From assembly GCA_038146985.1 (NCBI GenBank), contig JAYQSQ010000019.1, positions 1 to 64,000 on the forward strand: a DNA stretch of 64,000 bases, given 5' to 3'. Position numbers and translations under genes: made by a program. Under the pieces are notes generated by a model that was not told the DNA's origin, did no database searches, and saw nothing but the letters and a program-made list of their open reading frames with translations. Source of the stretch: JADHLJ01 sp038146985. GTDB taxonomy: Bacteria; Pseudomonadota; Alphaproteobacteria; Thalassobaculales; Thalassobaculaceae. Positions 45,502-55,311 of the stretch are shown in pieces. Within the stretch, counting starts at the first letter, position 1, and each line of letters begins with the position of its first letter.

Positions 45502-46298
45502 CTGCTCTCAAGCAAGTTGTCGAGCACGCCACCGACATCGTCGGCGGCATTGCAATTCGGAAACCGGGTCAGCAAAGGCGTCTGATTGCGGATCGATTCC
45601 AGAACCTTCGGATCCCGGCGGATCACGCCGAGTAGCGGCGGCGCGTATTTCAGAAAGCTGTCGCACGCCTTGCGCAAGGTCTCGTAGGTGCGGCGACCCT
45701 CGGCGTGGGTGGCGCAGGAATTGACGACGACGCGGATATCGGCGGAAGGGTTCGACTGCATCGAGACTTTGATGAAGGCGTAGGCATCGGTCAGCGAGGT
45801 CGGCTCGGTGGAGGTAACGACGATGATCATCCCAGCGCGGCTGGACAGGCCGCGCACGGTCCGGTCGATCCCCGCGCCGAGATCCATGATCACCCGGTCA
45901 TAGCCGTCGGCCATGTGTACCAGATCGGTGCCGAGCGTGGCGAGGCGGTTGGGCGGCAACGCGGCAAGGCTGCCGGAGCCGGACCGCCCCGCGAGCACAT
46001 CGAAATCGCCGTCTTCATAGTGGATCTTGGCCTGAGGCAGGGACAGACGCCCGGAAATCACCCCGCCGAGATCGCGCTGAGGCATGAGGCCAAGCTGGAT
46101 GTCGACATTGGCGAGGCCGAGATCGGCGTCGAACAGCAGGACGCGTTGGCCCTGGCGAGCGAGCGCATGAGCCAAGGTGACGGAGAACCATGTCTTTCCG
46201 ACCCCGCCTTTCCCGGATGCTACCGCGATGATGTTGCGGCCTTTTTCCAGTTTCTGGTTCGCGGCCTGCGGATTGTCGGCGTTGGGAGATGCATTCAT
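45498..46298 (-). CDS. flhG: Flagellar number regulator FlhG/FleN (MinD-like ATPase)
   Basis: A 266-residue MinD/ParA-type ATPase. The deviant Walker A is GKGGVGKTWFS (about 30-40), followed by LLFDADLGLANVDIQLGL and VIMDLGAGIDRTVRG. The order flhA-flhF-flhG is the usual one. FlhG restrains FlhF and limits flagellar number, acting at the cytoplasmic face of the membrane. C-terminal 40 residues are amphipathic, as expected for a membrane-targeting helix. Confidence 0.9.
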   Translation of the reverse strand: MNASPNADNPQAANQKLEKGRNIIAVASGKGGVGKTWFSVTLAHALARQGQRVLLFDADLGLANVDIQLGLMPQRDLGGVISGRLSLPQAKIHYEDGDFDVLAGRSGSGSLAALPPNRLATLGTDLVHMADGYDRVIMDLGAGIDRTVRGLSSRAGMIIVVTSTEPTSLTDAYAFIKVSMQSNPSADIRVVVNSCATHAEGRRTYETLRKACDSFLKYAPPLLGVIRRDPKVLESIRNQTPLLTRFPNCNAADDVGGVLDNLLESR

Positions 46299-46382
46299 GT
46301 CCGAGCATCCTTGGTTGCCGGCCCGCGGGTAACGGGCCGTGATTGCAGCCGGTTCTCCGGCTGCTGAGTGAGGGTTCGGGTC

Positions 46383-47378
46383 CTAGTCATCGGCCCCTCG
46401 CGCGGTTCTGGCTTTCGCCTGGGCGGCTTGGTTCTCGGGTTCAGGGAGCAATAGTCGTGCCAAGGCGACGGGATTGAGGGCTTTAAGGCCGTCGGTGACG
46501 CTGGGACCCATGCCGGCCCCTCGGATCGTAAGCTCCCCGGCGCTGGCGGCGCTCAACAGGGCGCCGTGCCGCCGGGCGACGTCGATGCGCGTGATGATCA
46601 GTCCCGTCGCGCCGAGATCGCTATAGATTTCGGCCAAATCCGCCGCTTCATGCGGGTCGGTTCCGTCGGCAAGCAGCAGGATGATTTCGGCCTCGACGGC
46701 GCCGATCAGGTCGCGCTGACGTTTCAGATCGCGCTTGTCGAACGGATTGCCCCCCGCGCAGTCGATGATGGTCGCCGCGTCGGGTGTCGCGGCAAGCATG
46801 GCGTCGCGCAGTTCCGCCGGGTCGCCGGCGCTCATCAGGTCGACCTCAAGGATCTTGGTGAAAGCCTCAAGCTGCTGAAAGCCGCCAGCGCGCACGGTGT
46901 CGGTGGTGATGACGTTGACCGCGCGGCGGGCCAGAACCGCCTGGGTGGCCAGCTTGGCGGTCGTGACCGTCTTGCCGGCGCCCGGCAGCCCGACGAGCAT
47001 GATCGTTCCGGCCTTCTTCGTATCCGGCAGAGGCGCGAACTTGAAGCTCTGGTCGAGTGCTCCGGCGAGACTGAGGTGGCTGTCGTCCAGGGACAGGTTG
47101 CCGGCCAGATTGAGGATCTTGTCGGTGACCGCCGCCGGCGCGCCGTGGTGCGCCAGAGCCTCGCCGATCGCATCCATGGGATCGGGAAAATCGTCAAATC
47201 CCAGTTCGTCGTCGAAGGTCTGGTCTTCCTCGACATGATCGACAGCGGCGGTGATCCGGACACCCAGCCCGTTTTCCCCTTTCTGCCAGGAAACGATGAT
47301 GGCGTCCTCTCCGAAATGCTCTTTGACCATGTGCATGGCTTCGGACATCGACGGCGCGGAAAAGGTTTTGAGCCGCAT
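46383..47378 (-). CDS. flhF: SRP-type GTPase FlhF (flagellar placement)
   Basis: A 331-residue protein beginning MRLKTFSAPSMSEAMHMV, typical of FlhF. The GTPase core shows G1 VGLPGAGKTVTTAKLA (about 127-142), DTVRAGGFQQLEAF, G3 DCAGGNPFD (usually DTAG) and G4 LIITRIDVARR (usually TKxD). It helps place the flagellum at the pole with FlhG. The basic N-domain is short and the B-domain acidic. It lies 65 bp after flhA. Confidence 0.9.
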   Translation of the reverse strand: MRLKTFSAPSMSEAMHMVKEHFGEDAIIVSWQKGENGLGVRITAAVDHVEEDQTFDDELGFDDFPDPMDAIGEALAHHGAPAAVTDKILNLAGNLSLDDSHLSLAGALDQSFKFAPLPDTKKAGTIMLVGLPGAGKTVTTAKLATQAVLARRAVNVITTDTVRAGGFQQLEAFTKILEVDLMSAGDPAELRDAMLAATPDAATIIDCAGGNPFDKRDLKRQRDLIGAVEAEIILLLADGTDPHEAADLAEIYSDLGATGLIITRIDVARRHGALLSAASAGELTIRGAGMGPSVTDGLKALNPVALARLLLPEPENQAAQAKARTARGADD

Positions 47379-47443
47379 CGGTTATGCACCCACCTCATGC
47401 CGGCTTGCCGGGGCGTTTAAACCGGTTTGCCAATGACGTGTCA

Positions 47444-49564
47444 TCAGATTTGCCCCAGCGTTCTGATTTTTGCCTTCGGATGAATTTCGTTCTGCGACAT
47501 GACGACGGTCTGAGGGCGGAAACGCTCGATGATCGAGCGCACGAACGGCCGGGCGGCGGGCGAGGTCAGCATGACCGGCGCTTCGCCCGCCTGGCCGAAC
47601 TGGTCCATCACGGTGCGCACGTTGGAGATGAAACGCTGAAGCTGGCTCGGCGGCATCGACAGCTGGCGCTCGTCGCCCTGTCCGATAATCGACTCGGCGA
47701 AGGTCTGCTCCCAATCGGGCGACATGGTGACCAGCGGGATGAACCCGTCGTGGTTGGAGTTCTGCTCGCTGATCTGACGGGCCAGTCTTGTGCGCACGTG
47801 TTCGGTGATTTGCGTCACATTCCGGGTAAAGGCGCAGGCCTCTGAAATGCCTTCCAGAATGGTAGGCAGATCCCGGATGGAAACCCTTTCGCCGAGCAGG
47901 TTTTGCAGCACTCGCTGCACGCCGCCGACGGCGATCATGGCGGGAATGACGTCGCCGACCAGTTTCTGGTGCTGGGCCGGCAACTCGTCCAGGAGTTTCT
48001 GGGTCTCGGTGTAGGACAGCAGCTCCGGCATGTTGTCGCGGATCACCTCGGTGATATGGGTGGTGACCACGGTCGCCGGATCGACCACCGTATAGCCCTT
48101 GAACATGGCTTCTTCGCGATTCTCCGGATCGACCCACATGGCGGGCAGCCCGAAGGTTGGCTCGACGGTCTCGGTTCCGGGAAGATCGATCGGCAAGCCG
48201 TTCGGATCCATCACCAGGAGCCGGTTCGGCCGGATGTCGCCCCGGCCGACCTCGATCTCCTTGATCCGGACCACATAGGTGTTCGCCGGAAGCTGCAGAT
48301 TATCCTGGATGCGGACCTGGGGCATGATGAACCCGCTTTCGGCGGCGAGCTGGCGGCGCAGGGACTTGATCTGGTCGGTCAGCCGCTGACCCTCGGTCTC
48401 GGAACTGACCAGGGGCAGAAGCCCGTATCCCAGCTCCAGGCGCACCAGATCGATATGCAGGGCCGAGGAGATCGGCTCCTCCGGCAGCGGCGCGCGCTGA
48501 TCCTCCAGCGCCAGCATTTCGGCCTGTGCCTGTTCCTCCTCGTGACGGCGGAACAGCAGGAAGCCGCCGCCGCCGATGACGATCGCCAGTCCCAGGAACG
48601 GAATCATGGGAATGCCCGGCAGCAGCGAGAGGATGACCATCAGAAACGCACTGAGGGCCAGGGCCTTGGGATAACCGCCGAGCTGGCTGAAGACCGCCTT
48701 GTCCGTCGAGCCGGTGGTGCCGCTCTTGGTGACCAGCATGCCCGTGGCGGTCGAGACGATCAGGGCGGGGATCTGGCTGACGAGGCCGTCACCTACCGTC
48801 AGCAACGTGTAGGTCTGGGTTGCCTGGCTGAACTCCAGGCCCTGCTGCGCCACGCCGATGATGATGCCGCCGATCACGTTGATCAGGGTGATCAGAAGGC
48901 CGGCGATCGCGTCGCCCCGTACGAATTTCGAAGCACCGTCCATGGCCCCGAAGAAAGTGCTTTCGGCGTTCAGATCCTCGCGCCGCTTGCGGGCCTCGTC
49001 CTCGTTGATCAGGCCGGAGGAGAGATCCGCGTCGATGGCCATCTGCTTGCCCGGCATGGCATCGAGGCTGAACCGGGCCGAGACCTCGGCGATACGGCCG
49101 GAACCCTTGGTGATTACGATGAAGTTCACGATCACCAGGATCGCAAAGACGATCACGCCGATTACCGGATTGCCGCTCATCATGAATTGGCCGAACGCCT
49201 CGATCACCTGGCCGGCGGCGTCGGTTCCGGTATGTCCGTCGGCGAGAATGAGGCGGGTCGAGGCGAGGTTGAGCGAGAGCCGCAGCATGGTCGCTATCAG
49301 CAGGACCATGGGGAAGGCGTTGAAATCCAGTGGCCGGTTGATGAACAGCACGGTCATCAGGATCAGAACCGAAAACGCGATGGAGATGCCGAGCGTCAGG
49401 TCCAGAAGCCAGGTCGGCATCGGCAGGATGAGGACGGAAAGGATCGCCACCACGCCCAGGGCGAGCGCGATATCTCCGCGCCTGGTGATCTGCGCTAGGA
49501 TATCGGCGCCGGAGAACCCGCCTCCGGCCGCTTCTTCCTGTCCCTGATTGGATGTGTCCGTCAT
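47444..49564 (-). CDS. flhA: Flagellar type III export gate protein FlhA
   Basis: A 706-residue protein with about eight N-terminal membrane helices and a large cytoplasmic domain. The FHIPEP signature appears as RFSLDAMPGKQMAIDADLSSGLI (about 147-169). Further family landmarks are LLTVGDGLVSQIPALIVSTATG and the C-terminal ERFRPQTVVMSQNEI. It forms the export gate ring that receives substrate-chaperone complexes. FlhB, FliR, FliQ and FliP are not in the window. Confidence 0.95.
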   Translation of the reverse strand: MTDTSNQGQEEAAGGGFSGADILAQITRRGDIALALGVVAILSVLILPMPTWLLDLTLGISIAFSVLILMTVLFINRPLDFNAFPMVLLIATMLRLSLNLASTRLILADGHTGTDAAGQVIEAFGQFMMSGNPVIGVIVFAILVIVNFIVITKGSGRIAEVSARFSLDAMPGKQMAIDADLSSGLINEDEARKRREDLNAESTFFGAMDGASKFVRGDAIAGLLITLINVIGGIIIGVAQQGLEFSQATQTYTLLTVGDGLVSQIPALIVSTATGMLVTKSGTTGSTDKAVFSQLGGYPKALALSAFLMVILSLLPGIPMIPFLGLAIVIGGGGFLLFRRHEEEQAQAEMLALEDQRAPLPEEPISSALHIDLVRLELGYGLLPLVSSETEGQRLTDQIKSLRRQLAAESGFIMPQVRIQDNLQLPANTYVVRIKEIEVGRGDIRPNRLLVMDPNGLPIDLPGTETVEPTFGLPAMWVDPENREEAMFKGYTVVDPATVVTTHITEVIRDNMPELLSYTETQKLLDELPAQHQKLVGDVIPAMIAVGGVQRVLQNLLGERVSIRDLPTILEGISEACAFTRNVTQITEHVRTRLARQISEQNSNHDGFIPLVTMSPDWEQTFAESIIGQGDERQLSMPPSQLQRFISNVRTVMDQFGQAGEAPVMLTSPAARPFVRSIIERFRPQTVVMSQNEIHPKAKIRTLGQI

Positions 49565-49598
49565 CCCGACCTATCGGCGAGCTTGGGGTGCAATCGTA

Positions 49599-51026
49599 TC
49601 AAACCATGGCGCGTTCGGATTCTCCGGCCGGCGGCACTTGCAGACCCGCCTCGGAGTAGGCCTTCAGCTTATTGCGCAAGGTCCGGATGGAGATTCCGAG
49701 AATCGTCGCGGCATGCGTCCGGTTGCCGAGACAATGCTCCAGGGTATTGATGATCAGTTGGCGTTCAACATCGGCAACGGTGCGGCCGACCATCGGTGCC
49801 CCGTCGCCGGTGTCCTCGGCCGGCATCGGATTGCTCATCCGGGGCGGCGGCGCCGCCGCCGAAGCCGTGGCTTCTCCCAAGGGAGGCAGCGGCGAGGCGG
49901 CGGGAGCCGCCGACTCTTCGGTCTGGGATTCGCCGGTCAGCATGATCGAATCGACGTCGATCTCATCGCCCGAGGCCAGCAGCACCGCGCGATGCATGGT
50001 GTTTTCCAACTCCCGGACATTTCCCCGCCAGTGATGGCTTTCCAGCCGCTTCATGGCGGCCTCGGAGATCGGGCGCGACGGCAGACCGTTCGCCTCGGCG
50101 TACTTGTCCCCGAAATGCTCCGCCAGAACGCGGATATCCGCCGGCCGGGCGCGCAGGGGCGGCAGCTGCAGATTGAAGACATTGAGCCGGAAGTAGAGGT
50201 CCTCGCGGAACTTCTCCTCCCGGACATGGCGCTCGAGATTGCGGTTCGACGTGGCGATCACCCGGATGTCGATCTTGACCGGTTGCGAGCCGCCGACCCG
50301 GTCGATCTCGCGCTCCTGGATCGCCCGCAGCAGCTTGGCCTGCAGGCGGATGTCCATTTCGCTGATCTCGTCGAGCAGCAACGTGCCGCCGTCGGCCTCC
50401 TCGAATTTGCCGACGCGGCGCGCGACGGCGCCGGTGAAGGCACCCTTTTCGTGGCCGAAAAGTTCGGATTCCAGCAGATTGTCGGGAATGGCGGCGCAGT
50501 TGACCGAAACGAATTTCTCGCCGGCACGCTTGCTCTTGGAGTGAATGTAGCGGGCCAGGACTTCCTTACCGGTGCCGGACTCGCCGGTGATCAGCACGCT
50601 GGCGTCCGACGGCGCGATCTGGTTGGCCAGCTTCAGGGTGCCGGCCATGACCGGGTCCTTGAAGATCACCGAGGTCTGCTCCTCGGAAACCGCCTGCAGC
50701 ACCGCGGCGATCATTTCCGGATTGGGCGGCAGCGGGATGTATTCCTTGGCCCCGGCCTTGATGGCGGCGACGGCGGCGTCCGGGTCGTTGCTGACGCCGC
50801 AGGCCACGACCGGCGTGTTGATCCGCTCCTCCTTCATGCTGCGCATGAATTTGGCGACCGACAGCTTGATGTCGATCATCACCAGATCCGCGCCCTGGCC
50901 GCCCCGCAGGGCATGAAGCCCGGCCTCGATGCTGTCCACCTGGCTGACCTTGGCGCCTCTAGAGATGGCGATCTGGCCGGCAGTGCTGATATGCCCCTCG
51001 AGCATTCCAACAATCAGCAACCGCAT
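49599..51026 (-). CDS. flbD: Sigma-54 flagellar regulator FlbD-like
   Basis: A 475-residue NtrC-family activator. An N-terminal receiver-like domain (1-120; LVMIDIKLS holds an Asp at the phosphoacceptor area) is followed by an AAA+ domain: Walker A GESGTGKEV, GAFTGA loop (EKGAFTGAVA) that contacts sigma-54, Walker B GTLLLDEISEM. The C-terminal Fis-type helix-turn-helix is RTHAATILGISIRTLRNKL. Position among fli genes is that of FlbD in Caulobacter, where it switches on late flagellar genes. Confidence 0.9.
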   Translation of the reverse strand: MRLLIVGMLEGHISTAGQIAISRGAKVSQVDSIEAGLHALRGGQGADLVMIDIKLSVAKFMRSMKEERINTPVVACGVSNDPDAAVAAIKAGAKEYIPLPPNPEMIAAVLQAVSEEQTSVIFKDPVMAGTLKLANQIAPSDASVLITGESGTGKEVLARYIHSKSKRAGEKFVSVNCAAIPDNLLESELFGHEKGAFTGAVARRVGKFEEADGGTLLLDEISEMDIRLQAKLLRAIQEREIDRVGGSQPVKIDIRVIATSNRNLERHVREEKFREDLYFRLNVFNLQLPPLRARPADIRVLAEHFGDKYAEANGLPSRPISEAAMKRLESHHWRGNVRELENTMHRAVLLASGDEIDVDSIMLTGESQTEESAAPAASPLPPLGEATASAAAPPPRMSNPMPAEDTGDGAPMVGRTVADVERQLIINTLEHCLGNRTHAATILGISIRTLRNKLKAYSEAGLQVPPAGESERAMV

Positions 51027-51074
51027 GGCTTTCTCCCTTGTCTGTCTCTATCCGTCACCGTTCCGGCCCGGGTG

Positions 51075-51926
51075 CTACCCGAAATAGTCCAGGCGGTCCG
51101 ACAACGGCAGTTTGGTATTCAAGTAGGTTTCGAGCAGGCGCGGGTTCTCCTGCCGGCACATCGACAGCGCTCCCGCCAGATAGATTTCGCAAACCAGGAT
51201 TTCATCCGCGGTATTGCGCTCCAGTTTCGCTGCGATCGGCGCGAAAACCATGTAGGCCATGACGGCGCCGTAGAATGTCGTCAGCAGCGCGACCGCCATC
51301 GCCGGTCCGATCTGCGACGGGTCGTCCAGATTGCCGAGCAACTGAATAAGACCGACCAGCGTCCCGATCAGTCCCATCGAGGGAGCGACTTCGGCCGCGC
51401 GGCGCAGCACGCTGGCCATGCGCTCCCGGCGGTCGGCAATGGTTTCAATCTCGCGTTTCAGAACCCGGGCCACCTGTTCCTGGTCGCTTCCGTCGACGGT
51501 CAGCGCGATGGCTCGCTGCAGGAACGGCTCGCCCCGAAGTTGGGGGAGGGCGGATTCAAGGGCGAGGACGCCGTGCTCCCGGCTGATCGAGGCGAGATGC
51601 AGGATCCGCTCGCAGGCCGGACGCGCGGCATGGCTCTTCGGGAACATCACGGCGGTGATCTGGCCCATGGCCGCGAGAACCTCGCGGACCGTGAAGGAAA
51701 CCATCGTCACCGCGAAAGTCCCCAACAGGACGATCAACAGCGCCGGCAGGTTGTAGAAGGAACTCACCGACCCGCCGATCACCAGCGCCGCCGTGACGAG
51801 GCCGAAGGCGAAGATCAGCCCGAACACCAGCGCCGCATCGAAGCCGCGGCTGGATGGCGGCATCTCGACGCGTCGGCCGGGGCGCCGGGCGCTTTGATTG
51901 GAGGCATGTGAGGCTGTGTCAGCCAT
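51075..51926 (-). CDS. motA: Flagellar stator-type protein MotA
   Basis: A 283-residue MotA/TolQ/ExbB-family proton-channel protein. Four membrane segments are seen (two near 30-75, two near 170-225). MGLIGTLVGLIQLLGNL is the conserved third-helix motif, and the cytoplasmic loop 90-160 carries charged residues for rotor contact. The N-terminus is extended by about 25 polar residues. No motB is adjacent, which is unusual because the two normally pair; a partner elsewhere is expected. Confidence 0.85.
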   Translation of the reverse strand: MADTASHASNQSARRPGRRVEMPPSSRGFDAALVFGLIFAFGLVTAALVIGGSVSSFYNLPALLIVLLGTFAVTMVSFTVREVLAAMGQITAVMFPKSHAARPACERILHLASISREHGVLALESALPQLRGEPFLQRAIALTVDGSDQEQVARVLKREIETIADRRERMASVLRRAAEVAPSMGLIGTLVGLIQLLGNLDDPSQIGPAMAVALLTTFYGAVMAYMVFAPIAAKLERNTADEILVCEIYLAGALSMCRQENPRLLETYLNTKLPLSDRLDYFG

Positions 51927-51977
51927 GAAGCTCGCTCTTCTTGTGCCGCTGGATCGTCACGTGTTCCGGCGCCGATA

Positions 51978-52343
51978 TCAGGACGCGCGGTCCGACTTGA
52001 TGATTTCCGTCATGGTCACGCCGAGGCGCTCGTCGACGATCACCACCTCGCCGCGCGCGACTAGTCGGTTGTTGACGTAGATATCGATCGCCTCGCCGAC
52101 CTTGCGATCGAGCTCGACCACCGCGCCACGGCCAAGTTTCAGCAACTGGCTGACCTGCATGGTCTGCTTGCCGAGAACGACCGAGACCTGGACAGGAATG
52201 TCGTAGACCGCCTCCAGCTCCCTCGCGGTGATCTGATTGCCGGAGTCGTCGGCGAACATTTCCTCCACATCTTCGTCATCGCCCGCGCCCATGGGCTCGT
52301 CGCTGTCGAGATCCGCCAAATTCAGATCATTGTCGTCAGCCAT
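51978..52343 (-). CDS. fliN: Flagellar switch protein FliN
   Basis: A 121-residue C-ring protein: an acidic N-terminal 40 residues (DDNDLNLADLDSDEP) and a SpoA domain, IPVQVSVVLGKQTMQV, LLKLGRGAVVELDRKVGE, IYVNNRLVARGEVVIVDERLGV. It forms the bottom of the C-ring and helps dock the export ATPase through FliH. The gene follows fliH by 3 bp. Confidence 0.95.
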   Translation of the reverse strand: MADDNDLNLADLDSDEPMGAGDDEDVEEMFADDSGNQITARELEAVYDIPVQVSVVLGKQTMQVSQLLKLGRGAVVELDRKVGEAIDIYVNNRLVARGEVVIVDERLGVTMTEIIKSDRAS

Positions 52344-52346
52344 GGT

Positions 52347-53285
52347 CTACTCCTCGGTTGCGAGAGCCGGTCGGGGCTCGGTGTGTTCGTGGGGTACGGA
52401 CGGCTCGCCGGCGGGTCCGTCTTCGTCCTCTTCTTCGGTTCCCGATGCGACGGCGGCGGAGTGATCGATATCCTCTCCCGCCTCGCTCGCGGATGCCAGA
52501 GCCTCGGAATCGGTGCTTTCCGTGAGCTCGGGCGGTTGAGCCTCCATCTTGCCGGTATCGGCGTCGGCTTCATTCTCGCTTTCGCCTTCGCTTTCGCTTT
52601 CGTCCTCGACCGGCTTCGGTTCGGGATGTTCCCTGGCCGGCAGGCCCTTCAGCACGCGGGACACCATCTCATCGATCTGCTCCCAGGTCTCGTCCAGGGA
52701 GCGTTCGACGGCGCCGGCATACCAGGAAATCCGGCAATCGGTCAGTTCAAGCTCGGGGTCGCCGGTCAGCACAACCTGGCCTTCGTAGCCGACGCGGGAC
52801 GCCATCAGATTCACCTTACCGCTCAACGGTTCTTCCAGGTCGCTCGCGACGCGGATCATCACCTTGGGCTGGTCGGTCAGGAACTGGAAGGCCTCGTTGA
52901 TGATGTGTTCGACCTGCGGCAGTTCCGAGCCCCGGAGCAGTTCCGGCGCGAGCTTGCGCATGATGGCGGTCGCCATACTGATCGAGTCGTGATGAACCTC
53001 GGCGGTCCAATGCTTGTATTGTTTCAAAAGGTCGCCCATCTGGCGGAGCACCAGGTCCAGGGTCAGATTGGCCTGCTGCTCGATCGAGGCCATCGCCTCG
53101 GCCTTGCCCTCCTGCACGCCTTGCTGATGCGCGGCAAGCTTGGCCGCTTCCAGTTCCTCGACGGTAAAGGTCGGCGGCGCATTTTCCTCCGCGATACGCT
53201 CCGCCTCGACTCTGGCGATTTCTTCGCGGCGTTGGCGCTCGATGACCTCTTCATCGAACATCTGATTGAACATGAACTTCTGCAT
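52347..53285 (-). CDS. fliH: Flagellar export ATPase regulator FliH-like, with long acidic tail
   Basis: A 312-residue protein. Residues 1-75 form a charged coiled coil (EEVIERQRREEIARVEAERI), then come the helical and globular FliH core (about 75-220; QQGVQEGKAEAMASIEQQANL, ISWYAGAVERSLDE). Residues about 225-312 are a disordered Glu/Asp/Ser-rich extension not usual in FliH. The position fliF-x-fliN matches FliH/FlbE. It should hold the ATPase FliI at the C-ring. The normal neighbour fliG is absent from the 60-bp gap to fliF. Confidence 0.82.
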   Translation of the reverse strand: MQKFMFNQMFDEEVIERQRREEIARVEAERIAEENAPPTFTVEELEAAKLAAHQQGVQEGKAEAMASIEQQANLTLDLVLRQMGDLLKQYKHWTAEVHHDSISMATAIMRKLAPELLRGSELPQVEHIINEAFQFLTDQPKVMIRVASDLEEPLSGKVNLMASRVGYEGQVVLTGDPELELTDCRISWYAGAVERSLDETWEQIDEMVSRVLKGLPAREHPEPKPVEDESESEGESENEADADTGKMEAQPPELTESTDSEALASASEAGEDIDHSAAVASGTEEEDEDGPAGEPSVPHEHTEPRPALATEE

Positions 53286-53345
53286 GAGGGGGATCGTTTC
53301 TCCTCAAGGCCGGGCAGGGAGGCCTGCCAGGCGGTTTAAAGGGTG

Positions 53346-55031
53346 TTAAGACCCGCTTCTGGCCTCCTGATACATCCAGTTGCGAATGATCGCGACGGCT
53401 TCTTCCGGATGCTTGTCGACGATCTCTCCGATCTTCTTCAGCGAGCTCGCGCGGACCCGGCCCTCGACCTGATTGATGTCGATCATTTGGTCGAGCAGGC
53501 TCTCCTCGGCCTCGTCCTCTAGAAGCTCGGCCATGTCCGCGGTCGCGCCGGGCCCGGTGAGCTGGGCCAGAGCGGCGCCTTCGCCGGCGGCCAGCGCGGC
53601 GGCGCTGGACGGTGTTGACGCCAGCGCGGTCGGCATCGACTCGAACAGCCTGGTAAGCACCGGGCGCACCACCAGCAGGATCACGAGAAGGCCGACCACG
53701 GCGAGGACCAGCACCTCGGCAAGCTGGAGGAATTCCTCCTTGGAAATACCGAACACCAGCGATCCGTCGTCGAATTCCAGCGGCTCCAGCTTGACGAACT
53801 GCATGTTGACGATCTCGACGGTGTCGCCCCGGGTGCCGTCGAAACCGACGGCGGACTTCACCAGGGTTTCCAGTTGCTGAAGCTCCTCTGGCTTGCGGGG
53901 CTGCCAGACCATGTCGCCGTCGGCGTTCTCGACATAGACACCATCGACCAGAACCGCCACGGAAAGCCGCTTGATCTCGCCGGTTTCCTTGACCCGGTTG
54001 CGGATCGTCTTGGTGATCTCGAAATTGACCGTCTCCTCGCTTCTGGTCACCTGATTGGAGGCGGAGTTGCCGGTTCCGGCGGCGCCGGCCTGGGTCTCGG
54101 GAAGGTTGTTCTGGACGGTGACAGTGCTTTGGTTGTCCGCCTCGCTGCTGCTCTCGCTTTCCTGGACGGTCTGGGTCGAGCGGGCAACCTGACTGTCGGG
54201 ATCAAACACTTCGGCGTTCTCGACGATCCGGTCGTAGTCGATGTCCGCGGTGACCTCCGCGCGAACCCGGTTCAGCCCGACGGTCCGCTCAAGCAGTTCG
54301 ACGAGGGACTGGCGCATCCGGTTCTCGAAACCGAGCCGCATGTCTTCCGCGGTGCTCGCGGCGGTGGAGGATTCGCCCTCGCCCTCGCCGCGGGCCAGAA
54401 GCTGGCCCCTGTCGTCGAGGATTGAAATCTGGTCGGGGCTGAGATTGGGAACGGCGGCGGCGATGAGATGCTGGATCGCCGAGACCTGCTCCTTACCCAG
54501 CCGGCCGGAGCCCTGAACCTGCAAAACCACGGAAGCGCTTGCTTCCTGGCGTTCCCGGCTGAACAGCTCGCGCCGGGGCATCACCAGATGGATCCGCGCG
54601 CCGCGGACGTTGCGCATGGCGCTGACGGTACGGGAAAGCTCACCCTCCAGAGCGCGCACCAGATTGACGTTCTGGACGAAGCCGGTCGTGCCTATGCCCT
54701 GATTGTTGTCGAAGATCTCGTAACCCACGGAGCCGCCGCCCGGCAGTCCTTGTTCGGCAAGCGAGACCCGAAGCTGCAGGACCTGATCGCCCGGAACGAA
54801 GATTTGCGTGCCGTTGGCTTTCAGGTCATAGGGGATCTTCTGTGACTCGAGATGCTGGACGATCTGTCCGCTGTCCGCCGGATCGAGATCGCCATAGAGA
54901 AGGGCCGTGCCGCCCGAGGTCAGACGCGAACTCAGAAAGATGAAGAACCCGAGAACCGCGATGCCGGTGGCCACTAACGCGGCGACCCGAACCGGTCCTA
55001 GGTTTCTGATCAGATCTGCGAAAGGATTCAT
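53346..55031 (-). CDS. fliF: Flagellar MS-ring protein FliF
   Basis: A 561-residue MS-ring protein with two membrane segments (about 15-35 and 440-460) and the YscJ/FliF ring domains between them: LLYGDLDPADSGQIV, GLPGGGSVGYEIFDNNQGIGTTGF, RGARIHLVMPRRELF. The C-terminal 50 residues (SLLDQMIDINQVEGRVRASS ... IRNWMYQ) are the FliG-binding segment. ATG 55031 has GGAG upstream and replaces the longer frame. It starts the flagellar operon that runs to 43 kb. The 280 bp upstream show no clear sigma-54 promoter. Confidence 0.95.
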   Translation of the reverse strand: MNPFADLIRNLGPVRVAALVATGIAVLGFFIFLSSRLTSGGTALLYGDLDPADSGQIVQHLESQKIPYDLKANGTQIFVPGDQVLQLRVSLAEQGLPGGGSVGYEIFDNNQGIGTTGFVQNVNLVRALEGELSRTVSAMRNVRGARIHLVMPRRELFSRERQEASASVVLQVQGSGRLGKEQVSAIQHLIAAAVPNLSPDQISILDDRGQLLARGEGEGESSTAASTAEDMRLGFENRMRQSLVELLERTVGLNRVRAEVTADIDYDRIVENAEVFDPDSQVARSTQTVQESESSSEADNQSTVTVQNNLPETQAGAAGTGNSASNQVTRSEETVNFEITKTIRNRVKETGEIKRLSVAVLVDGVYVENADGDMVWQPRKPEELQQLETLVKSAVGFDGTRGDTVEIVNMQFVKLEPLEFDDGSLVFGISKEEFLQLAEVLVLAVVGLLVILLVVRPVLTRLFESMPTALASTPSSAAALAAGEGAALAQLTGPGATADMAELLEDEAEESLLDQMIDINQVEGRVRASSLKKIGEIVDKHPEEAVAIIRNWMYQEARSGS

Positions 55032-55311
55032 CGTGATGTCTCCCCGGTGGACGTGGCCGCTGTCCATTTCGCCGCCGCTACGTCCGGTGTCATGCGTCCG
55101 TGCCGCCTTGGTTGTCCGGTCGGCTTGGCCAATTTAACTAAAATTTTATACATCATCCGGAGACGCCCGTAAAGAGGAACTAGGCAAATTTTTCCCAGGG
55201 GGACTATATCAAGGCCGACTCTAAAAGAGAACAACGAATTAACAGGAATTGTTGCGGCCAAATATCAACACCCCGGTTCAACCGCAGAGCCTGGCGTGAT
55301 GAATCGAAATC

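Noticed and set aside
47903..51911. Very long plus-strand frames opposite flhA, flbD and motA
   Set aside because: The minus-strand proteins are clear family members; the opposite frames are His/Asp/Arg-rich shadows typical of GC-rich DNA.
55181..55205. Sigma-54-like promoter upstream of fliF (CTGGGAAAAATTTGCC on the minus strand)
   Set aside because: The GG and GC elements are separated by 9 bp instead of the required 10, so it does not meet the -24/-12 spacing.
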